In this document: positions 58,058 to 64,000 of the stretch, one piece after another | How the letters are laid out: each line of letters opens with the position of its first letter | How positions within the stretch are numbered: the stretch's first letter is position 1 | Assembly: GCA_002748425.1 (NCBI GenBank) | Contig: PDSJ01000015.1 | Location: forward strand, 62,001-126,000 | DNA length: 64,000 bases | Source of the DNA: a candidate division KSB3 bacterium | GTDB taxonomy: Bacteria > Moduliflexota > Moduliflexia > Moduliflexales > Moduliflexaceae | Direction: 5' to 3' | The notes under the pieces: model-generated | The model's database searches: none | What the model saw: only the letters and a program-made list of their open reading frames with translations | What the model was told of the DNA's origin: nothing | Position numbers and translations under genes: made by a program

Positions 58058-59200
58058 ATGGGTATAAAATATTTTTTCAGTCTTGTTGAAAATGGAAAAC
58101 CTGCGTTTCCGGATGACCGCTCCCCTCGAATACTGTTGAGCTATGCTCTGCGACGTCTCGTTTTCAGTATGCTTTTTGGCTGCTCATTCCTCTATCAGTC
58201 TCTGGTTTGGATGCGGGCAGCACTCTATCGCTGTAAAATTTTTACCCCGGCGCGACTGCCCTGCCTGGTCATTAGTGTGGGGAATATTACGACCGGCGGG
58301 ACCGGGAAAACACCGGCAGTCATAGAAATCGCATGTCTGCTTGCACAGCATGGGACACGTGTCGCAGTGCTGAGTCGAGGCTACCGGCGCACAAGCTCTT
58401 TTCCGACCGTTATCGTTGAACCCGACAGTGATGTGTCGCAGACAGGGGATGAGCCTTTGCTCATGGCTCGAAAGTTTCAGCGTGTTTTCAGTCCAAGTGC
58501 CTTGCGCCCGGCAGTGCTTGTCGGCAGTCGGCGTTACCGCTCGGGCCTTCTGGCCTTAGAGCGTTTTCAATCGGAGGTCATACTTCTAGATGACGGCTTT
58601 CAGCATCTGCAATTAGCCCGCGACTGTGATGTGGTTTTGATCGACGCCGCGCGTCCGTTTGGCAGCGGGAATCTGCTGCCGGCGGGATGTCTTCGGGAAC
58701 CTCTCGTTCATCTTCGACGTGCCACAGCATTTATTGTGACGCGAAGTGATGAGGCTCCGGATTTACAGGTCATTCGGCGGACTTTGAAACGGATAAATCC
58801 CGCCGCGCCCGTGTTTAACGCAACCCATGCGTTCAACGGTTTTCGTCGGCTCGGAAGCGATGAACCAGTGGACGCAGAAGCGCTGCTCCGACAACGGCTG
58901 CTTGCCGTATCAGGCCTCGGAAACCCCGCGTCTTTTCATCATCTTCTGAACACTCAGGGCTTTCATGAGATTGAAACGCTTGTCTTTCCCGATCATCATG
59001 CTTATCGTGAACAGGACGGACTGGCGATCGCCCGCCTTTGCCATGAACGCAGACTCAACGGAGTTATGACCAGTGAAAAAGACGAAATGAAACTTCTCCC
59101 CCGGCTCGAATCTGTCGGCATTGCAGGCTATGTTGCGATGATAAGACTCACGATTCACCCTGAAAAAGAATTTCGTGAAATGCTGTTCTCGTATATTTAA
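58058..59200 (+). CDS. lpxK: Tetraacyldisaccharide 4'-kinase LpxK
   Basis: A 380-residue inner-membrane kinase that adds the 4' phosphate in lipid A synthesis. Family motifs: VISVGNITTGGTGKTPAVIE (Walker A, about residues 69-88), VLSRGYRR, GDEPLLMARK, DDGFQHLQLARD and the C-terminal TSEKDEMKL. An N-terminal membrane helix region precedes them. The start at 58058 has no evident ribosome site; a later start is possible. The clpB promoter overlaps its upstream region. Its presence shows a lipid A-bearing outer membrane. Confidence 0.93.
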   Translation: MGIKYFFSLVENGKPAFPDDRSPRILLSYALRRLVFSMLFGCSFLYQSLVWMRAALYRCKIFTPARLPCLVISVGNITTGGTGKTPAVIEIACLLAQHGTRVAVLSRGYRRTSSFPTVIVEPDSDVSQTGDEPLLMARKFQRVFSPSALRPAVLVGSRRYRSGLLALERFQSEVILLDDGFQHLQLARDCDVVLIDAARPFGSGNLLPAGCLREPLVHLRRATAFIVTRSDEAPDLQVIRRTLKRINPAAPVFNATHAFNGFRRLGSDEPVDAEALLRQRLLAVSGLGNPASFHHLLNTQGFHEIETLVFPDHHAYREQDGLAIARLCHERRLNGVMTSEKDEMKLLPRLESVGIAGYVAMIRLTIHPEKEFREMLFSYI

Positions 59201-59261
59201 ACGCGTTTTGTCATGAAGATGACATGTTCGTTGATGAGCATGGCAGCAGCTTTGAACATGT

Positions 59262-59933
59262 TCACGTCAAGCGTTTCAGCCGATAGCTGAGATACATGAA
59301 AGGCGTATCGAGCAGAGCAATCAGGATTTTCAACAAGTAAGTTGAGATAATAATCTGCAGGAGGACTGAGAATGGAAAGACCCCTGCAAAGGCCACTACG
59401 GTAAAGATGACGCTGTCAATAAGCTGACTGATCCAAGTAGAGCCGATATTCCGAAGCCACAGCTGTTTCTGCCCGGTTTTCTCCCGAATGAACTTATACG
59501 CGCGGATATCGTGAAACTGGGAGATGAGATAGGCAAGCAAGCTGCCCAGCAGAAGGCGCGGCGCAAACACAAAGATTTTTTGCATGCCCTCGTGAACCGT
59601 GTCATACGAGGAAGGAAGGTATTGCAGCATAAATTGTCCGCCAATTAAATAGAGCAGCGATGTCCCAAGACCGATTTTTACTCCTTCTTGTGCGTCGTGA
59701 GTCGAATGATGCTCGCTCAACAGATCGGTCGCCAGAAAGATGGCAGCATACATCACGTTTCCACCGGTGGCATCAAATCCAAAGAGCGTAATTTGTTTTG
59801 TGACAAAAAGATTTGCAAGTATAATGCTGGCTCCGATAAAGGCTTTGAGATAATTTTTCCCCAATGTAAACGCCCCTAATGTCAGCAAAAGCATGCTAAC
59901 AGTCTGGAGCAGAAAAATCATTTCATTCGTCAT
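59262..59933 (-). CDS. Queuosine precursor transporter (YhhQ family)
   Basis: A 223-residue inner-membrane protein with about six helices. The signatures NLFVTKQITLFGFDATGGNVMYAAIFLATDLLSE (read here as separate motifs) and RNIGSTWISQLIDSVIFT are those of the YhhQ/VUT family that imports queuosine precursors (preQ0/preQ1). The ATG has AGGAGAGCAGC before it. No preQ1 riboswitch was seen upstream. It is a single gene, divergent from the subtilisin-like protease. Confidence 0.85.
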   Translation of the reverse strand: MTNEMIFLLQTVSMLLLTLGAFTLGKNYLKAFIGASIILANLFVTKQITLFGFDATGGNVMYAAIFLATDLLSEHHSTHDAQEGVKIGLGTSLLYLIGGQFMLQYLPSSYDTVHEGMQKIFVFAPRLLLGSLLAYLISQFHDIRAYKFIREKTGQKQLWLRNIGSTWISQLIDSVIFTVVAFAGVFPFSVLLQIIISTYLLKILIALLDTPFMYLSYRLKRLT

Positions 59934-60071
59934 GCTGCTCTCCTGATACGAAAACAGGGAATCGAGTCAAAGAGGATATTTCGCGCCCCCCTGTTCCAGT
60001 CCCAGTATCTCTTTCTGATTTGATTGTATGTAACGGAATAGACCTGAATCCTCATTTTTTAAGAATATCTA
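59934..60071. other. Intergenic spacer between divergent genes
   Basis: Upstream region shared by the transporter and the protease gene. No gene or structured RNA seen. Confidence 0.3.
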
Positions 60072-60100
60072 TTGACCTTCAGTCTGTATTGTGCTATGCT
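60072..60100 (+). promoter_or_regulatory. Candidate promoter of the subtilisin-like gene
   Basis: TTGACC at 60072-60077, a 17-bp spacer and TATGCT at 60095-60100. Both elements match four or five of six bases. Confidence 0.5.
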
Positions 60101-60190
60101 TGCTCTTGCGTCTAGCGTAATTACCCGCTATTCGAGACGATGACGGGAATGTCCCGTCCTGAAAACTTTTTGTGAAGAGGTCATTTAATT

Positions 60191-60211
60191 CTTGACTTTC
60201 ATGATGTCAAG
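60191..60211 (+). promoter_or_regulatory. HAIR-like inverted repeat (possible HspR operator)
   Basis: CTTGAC-TTTCATGAT-GTCAAG, that is CTTGA-N11-TCAAG. This has exactly the arms and spacing of the HAIR element bound by HspR. It lies between the candidate promoter and the start of the protease gene. Confidence 0.5.
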
Positions 60212-60288
60212 GCTTTTCATTTGATAGAATATTGCGTTCTCGTGTCGCTCTGAATCATAAATTGGCGTCTGGATGAAGGAGTTCTTCG

Positions 60289-61905
60289 ATGAACAAGAAA
60301 AATTATCTGACAGTGTGTGTCCTGCTGCTCGTGTTGATTCTCGGACGTTCCCCTGAAAGCGTCTGGCCCTGGGGAAGCGTAATCGTCAAGCCATTAGCCG
60401 GAGGCCGTCGACCTGGCTCGTCCGGAGGCCGTTATGAGATAAGGCCGATTGACCGCAAAGGAACGAGTGGAGATCCTGTGGGGTCAAATGCTGCTGGACG
60501 TCCCGTCAGAGGAAACTCCCTCAATTTTCGTCCCGGTGAATTGATTGTCAAAGTGAAAGAGGGTTTCCCATCGCTGGCCGGACGCTTAAGTCGGAATGCA
60601 GACGATACCGGCAGCCGTCATCTGGATATATTGAACCGGCAGTTTGGAGTGACAAGGGTTGAAGCAGTGTTTGATAACCGGGGCGGAGGCCGGACCATCA
60701 GTCAAAATAATCCACTGACAAAAGTTATGCTCTTGAAGCTTGGAGAGCGGGCAGACGTACACAGTGCCCTGCGAGCTTATGCCGATCTGGATGAAATCGA
60801 ATACGCCGAATTAAATTACATATACCATATTTTTTCAAGCCCTGACGATCCATTTATCTCGTCGCAGTACAGCCTGTTTAGTGCCAGCAGCTATGGTATT
60901 GACGCTCTGAGAGGCTGGTCGATCGAATCCGGTGATCGATCCATTATGATTGCCATCATCGATACTGGGGTTGATTACCGCCATGAAGATCTGCGCGGAA
61001 AGGTGGTAAGAGGCTATGATTTTGTGAATGAGGATCACGACCCGATGGACGATAACGGTCATGGAACCCATGTCGCAGGGATTGCTGCAGGGATTGCAAA
61101 TAACGGACGGGGGATTGCCGGAGTGTGCCCGGAGTGTTCGGTTTTAGCAGTGAAAGTGGTGACGGCTGACGGTTCTGGGGCGAATTCCTGGATCGCCAAC
61201 GGCATTGCAAATGCGGTCAATCTGGGTGCAAAAGTCCTGAATATGAGTTTAGGCGGCCTCGATAATTCCCATACAATCAGAATGGCCGTAGAACACGCCT
61301 GGCAGCAGGGAGCGATTCTTGTCGCTGCCAGCGGCAATGACGGCAGCAGTGCTCCGATGTATCCGGCTGCCCTGCCGCAAACGATTTCCGTTGGTGCGAC
61401 AGGGCGTTATCGCGATCGGACATCTTTTTCGAATTATGGCAATACCTTAGAGCTGGCCGCTCCCGGCGAATCAATTTATGGTACTGTTCCGGGGAACAGG
61501 TACGAGCCCTGGAACGGCACTTCAATGGCGGCCCCGCAAGTCTCAGGCGTGGTCGGTCTGATCTTGTCCCGAAATTCTTTTTTGAACGCTGCGCAGGTAC
61601 GACAAATTCTGGATAGGACTGCAAGCGATATCGGTCCCTCTGGACGAGATATGTATTATGGTTATGGGCGAGTTAATGTGCTCGCTGCCCTGGCGCAAGT
61701 ACCCGACAGTAGCGGGAACCTTCCGAATGTGCCTGATATCGGGGATGAAGATGATTATCCTGTCCCGTCGCCGGAGAATCGGTATCTGTGCGGAAGCGGC
61801 GGGGGAGCGCTGTTCAGCTCGACCCTTGTTGCGCTGGGACTCGTCAGTCTCAGCAGCTCCTGGCAGCGGAGAAAGGGAAAAAGACAGAAGAAGCTTTACA
61901 CTTGA
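60289..61905 (+). CDS. Subtilisin-like S8 serine protease with C-terminal sorting tail
   Basis: A 538-residue exported protease. Signal peptide, a Gly/Arg-rich linker (about 35-80), an inhibitor-like prodomain (about 80-180, FRPGELIVKVKEG), then the catalytic domain: Asp225 (IIDTGVDYRHEDL), His258 (DDNGHGTHVAG) and Ser412 (NGTSMAAPQVSG). The end is CGSGGG (Cys501), a hydrophobic helix and the basic RRKGKRQKK, the three-part build of C-terminal sorting signals such as GlyGly-CTERM or MYXO-CTERM. Possible heat or stress control by the HAIR-like repeat upstream. Confidence 0.9.
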   Translation: MNKKNYLTVCVLLLVLILGRSPESVWPWGSVIVKPLAGGRRPGSSGGRYEIRPIDRKGTSGDPVGSNAAGRPVRGNSLNFRPGELIVKVKEGFPSLAGRLSRNADDTGSRHLDILNRQFGVTRVEAVFDNRGGGRTISQNNPLTKVMLLKLGERADVHSALRAYADLDEIEYAELNYIYHIFSSPDDPFISSQYSLFSASSYGIDALRGWSIESGDRSIMIAIIDTGVDYRHEDLRGKVVRGYDFVNEDHDPMDDNGHGTHVAGIAAGIANNGRGIAGVCPECSVLAVKVVTADGSGANSWIANGIANAVNLGAKVLNMSLGGLDNSHTIRMAVEHAWQQGAILVAASGNDGSSAPMYPAALPQTISVGATGRYRDRTSFSNYGNTLELAAPGESIYGTVPGNRYEPWNGTSMAAPQVSGVVGLILSRNSFLNAAQVRQILDRTASDIGPSGRDMYYGYGRVNVLAALAQVPDSSGNLPNVPDIGDEDDYPVPSPENRYLCGSGGGALFSSTLVALGLVSLSSSWQRRKGKRQKKLYT

Positions 61906-62041
61906 CAAGTTTCGGCAGGTATATGAGGTTGCACCGGGTGATGACACCGTAAGTGGACTTCCCCCTGAAGAGCGCAGTACTTCTGTCAGCGCTGGGAAGA
62001 GAGACATTTTTGATTACGTAGCAGAAAGGGATTATGGGAGA

Positions 62042-63709
62042 ATGGAAGAACTGATCAGAGAAGTTCTCGGCGATGCGTTGAATCGCGCTAAAGAAGCCGG
62101 TGAGTTGAATTATGAATGTGTCCCCGATATTGTATTACGCCGTCCGCCTGACAAGGCACAAGGCGATCTCGCCTCGACGATTGCCCTCCAATTAGCCTCA
62201 CAGCTGCGCCGTAAGCCGCGGGAAGTGGCAGAATGTCTGGTGAAGCATCTGGAGACCGGGCATTCCCCGGTGCAAAAATGCGAGATCGCAGGCCCTGGAT
62301 TTATCAACTTTTTCCTTAATCAGGATTTCTGGGCAGATGAACTGCTGCAGATTCTTAAAGCCAGGGACCAGTTTGGGCGCATTGACATCGGTCAACAGCA
62401 AAAGGTGCAGGTTGAGTTTGTCAGCACGAACCCGACCGGCCCTCTGCATGTCGGTCATGGACGCGGTGCAATCGTCGGCGATATGACAGCCAGAGTGCTG
62501 GCCTACGCCGGCTATAACGTGCAGCGGGAATATTATGTTAACGACGCCGGCAGCCAGATGGATAAACTCGGGCAGTCTACGTGGTGCCGCTACATGGAAT
62601 TGCAGGGAAAAGATGTGCCGTTTGCCGAGGATGGTTATCAAGGTGAGTACATCTATGATATTGCAAAAAAAATGATTGAAGAAAAGGGCGCTGTGTATGT
62701 ATCGATGCCCTATGAAGAGGCGCTGCCGACATTTAAGCGCTATGCCTGCCAGGAGATATTGCAGGGAATCCGTGAGAACCTCGAACGTTTCAATGTCACG
62801 TTCGATGAATGGTTCAGCGAGCAGCAACTGCATGACGCGAATGCGATTGAGAGTGTCGTCGAACGATTACAATCGGAAGGCGTAATGTATGAAGATGGCG
62901 GGGCGATGTGGTTCAAATCCACTGACTACGGTGATGAAAAGGACCGCGTCGTGATTCGTTCTGACGGCCGACCGACCTATTTTGCGTCTGATATCGCCTA
63001 CCATGATAATAAGTTTGCACGGGGCTTTCAGAAAGTGATTAATGTCTGGGGCGCAGATCATCATGGCTATGTCCCTCGTATGAAAGGGGTTGTCAGGGCT
63101 TTAGGCTATGAAGAAGATGCTCTGGAAGTAATTTTGGTACAGATGGTCAGTCTGTTGCGGGATGGCGAGCGGGTGGCGATGTCGACCCGATCCGGAAAAT
63201 TCATTACGCTGGCGGAAGTTGTGGATGAAGTTGGCGTCGACGCCACACGATTTATGTTCAATATGCGCCGTTGCGACAGCCAGCTTGAATTCGATCTGGA
63301 GCTCGCTAAACGGCATTCCAGAGAGAATCCCGTCTACTACGTGCAGTACGCGCATGCCAGAATTTGCAGCATTTTTCGTGGCGCCGATGAACAGGGCATC
63401 ATGCTCCCGGAGACATCAGAGATCGATTTCAGGCTGCTGACTCTCGATGAGGAGCGGGAATTAATTGCCCGCTTGCGGCATTTTCCGAAGGTGATCGAGG
63501 TCAGTGCTCGATATCTGGAACCCCATCGTATCACGTATTATGTCCATGATGTGGCAAGTGTGTTCCATGCATATTACAACAAACATCGCGTGGTGGATAC
63601 TGAAGATCTGCCGTTGAGCCATGCCCGTCTCGCGTTGGTACAAGGCATACAGATTGTGTTACAGAATGCCCTGGCGTTGTTGGGTGTCTCTGCGCCGGAA
63701 CAGATGTAG
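62042..63709 (+). CDS. argS: Arginyl-tRNA synthetase
   Basis: A 555-residue class I synthetase that charges tRNA-Arg. HIGH motif as HVGHGRGAIVGD (in FVSTNPTGPLHVGHGRG), GDRVAMSTRSGKF in place of KMSKS, as usual in ArgRS, and a C-terminal DALR anticodon domain (YYVQYAHARICSI, PHRITYYVHD). The start is the ATG at 62042, where the family alignment begins; the frame is open to 61658 but overlaps the protease gene. Next gene is a SPOR-type membrane protein, a familiar argS neighbour in delta-like bacteria. Confidence 0.95.
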   Translation: MEELIREVLGDALNRAKEAGELNYECVPDIVLRRPPDKAQGDLASTIALQLASQLRRKPREVAECLVKHLETGHSPVQKCEIAGPGFINFFLNQDFWADELLQILKARDQFGRIDIGQQQKVQVEFVSTNPTGPLHVGHGRGAIVGDMTARVLAYAGYNVQREYYVNDAGSQMDKLGQSTWCRYMELQGKDVPFAEDGYQGEYIYDIAKKMIEEKGAVYVSMPYEEALPTFKRYACQEILQGIRENLERFNVTFDEWFSEQQLHDANAIESVVERLQSEGVMYEDGGAMWFKSTDYGDEKDRVVIRSDGRPTYFASDIAYHDNKFARGFQKVINVWGADHHGYVPRMKGVVRALGYEEDALEVILVQMVSLLRDGERVAMSTRSGKFITLAEVVDEVGVDATRFMFNMRRCDSQLEFDLELAKRHSRENPVYYVQYAHARICSIFRGADEQGIMLPETSEIDFRLLTLDEERELIARLRHFPKVIEVSARYLEPHRITYYVHDVASVFHAYYNKHRVVDTEDLPLSHARLALVQGIQIVLQNALALLGVSAPEQM

Positions 63710-63720
63710 TCTGAAGGAGA

Positions 63721-63765
63721 AGTGCTGAGGCAAAGCTGTGGTGACAAAGGCTTTGCCTCAGCACT
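63721..63765 (+). terminator. Perfect hairpin after argS
   Basis: AGTGCTGAGGCAAAG (63721-63735) pairs over 15 bp with CTTTGCCTCAGCACT (63751-63765). No T-run follows. It could be a T-less terminator, an attenuator or an mRNA end signal. Confidence 0.45.
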
Positions 63766-63793
63766 CCTGAATGTGCATAATGAGGGTGATGGC

Positions 63794-64000
63794 ATGAAAA
63801 ATTTTCATAAAGTTCGGGGAAAACGAGAATTTTTGTTTGACGATAGAGAACTTGTGGTTCTTGGGAGTGGAGCAGCAGTTATCTGCTTCCTGATTTTTGT
63901 CTTGGGATTCATGGTCGGGCAGACCTTCAGCGAGCAAGGGATGGCTGAAGTGATCTCATCGGACCTGAGCAAGATCGCTGATAACGAAGCGATGGAGGGA
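63794..64000 (+). CDS. Membrane-anchored protein, start only (SPOR-like neighbour of argS)
   Basis: The first 69 codons read MKNFHKVRGKREFLFDD then one membrane helix (about 21-42, ELVVLGSGAAVICFLIFVLG with the end FMVGQTF). This is a bitopic inner-membrane start like DedD/FtsN-type SPOR proteins that commonly follow argS in delta-like bacteria. The remainder lies outside the window, so the SPOR domain itself is not seen and the name is inference. Ribosome site GAGGGTG before the ATG. Confidence 0.55.
   Translation, partial: MKNFHKVRGKREFLFDDRELVVLGSGAAVICFLIFVLGFMVGQTFSEQGMAEVISSDLSKIADNEAMEG

Noticed and set aside
59934..60071. preQ1 riboswitch for the queuosine-precursor transporter
   Set aside because: No H-type pseudoknot or conserved core was found before the start codon.
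61658..62041. Upstream extension of argS into the protease gene
   Set aside because: It overlaps the S8 protease in another frame and lies before the first family-conserved residue.

Overview
The window looks like a piece of chromosome from a diderm (Gram-negative type), probably anaerobic, environmental bacterium of roughly even base composition. Diderm evidence is lpxK (lipid A), a TamB-like translocation protein, a small outer-membrane barrel protein and many lipoproteins. Hints of anaerobic life are a TM1266-type hydrogenase regulator and a decayed desulfoferrodoxin. Phylum cannot be fixed from the sequence alone. The gene mix (HspR with DnaJ, CheA hybrids, patatin/cNMP proteins, PEP-CTERM remnants) fits Deltaproteobacteria-like lineages or candidate phyla such as KSB3/Modulibacteria; this is inference.

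Layout. 1-5.7 kb: recO (cut by the left edge) behind a tamB-like gene on the minus strand, then a decayed secreted-protein fragment and tRNA-Leu(GAG). 5.8-12.7 kb: mostly minus-strand metabolic genes (MFS transporter, aldo/keto reductase, inositol-phosphatase family, S9 peptidase), one plus-strand lipoprotein and two clear pseudogenes (TauE/SafE and desulfoferrodoxin). 12.7-16.3 kb: a CheA-like hybrid kinase divergent from a receiver-ATPase protein. 16.3-20.8 kb: cstA, then a compact operon of a 95-residue protein, a Get3/ArsA-type ATPase, a MIP18/DUF59 protein and a membrane-anchored protein that may resemble CCDC47. 20.8-25 kb: serine hydrolase and outer-membrane protein, a PEP-CTERM remnant, a hydrogenase-regulator-like gene and a double PH-like protein. 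25-32 kb: yhbY, DUF4416 and an HtrA protease on the minus strand; dnaJ, hspR and an unusual sigma factor on the plus strand; a TPR protein. 32-41 kb: miaB, a bifunctional-nuclease-family gene, gap, an FAD dehydrogenase, hisS, a lipoprotein and rsmB. 41-48 kb: 5'-nucleotidase plus a BMP-type nucleoside ABC importer, a coherent nucleotide scavenging unit. 48-55 kb: trypsin-like lipoprotein, a degenerate patatin protein, several receiver proteins, an SH3b/Lcl protein and a DUF218 protein. 55-64 kb: clpB divergent from lpxK, a queuosine-precursor transporter, a subtilisin-like protease, argS and the start of a SPOR-type membrane protein.

The most unusual features are: (1) a sigma-70-family factor in the dnaJ-hspR operon that carries three consecutive region-4-like segments; (2) nearly identical promoter segments in front of dnaJ and clpB; (3) the Get3-type ATPase operon, which could be a bacterial membrane-protein biogenesis module; (4) a cNMP-binding/patatin protein in which both the MinD-like P-loop and the patatin nucleophile are replaced; (5) a nucleoside ABC permease with an inserted domain of about 127 residues containing an internal repeat. 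At least five frameshifted or truncated gene remnants lie between 5 and 24 kb, so this half of the window is either decaying or carries some sequence errors.
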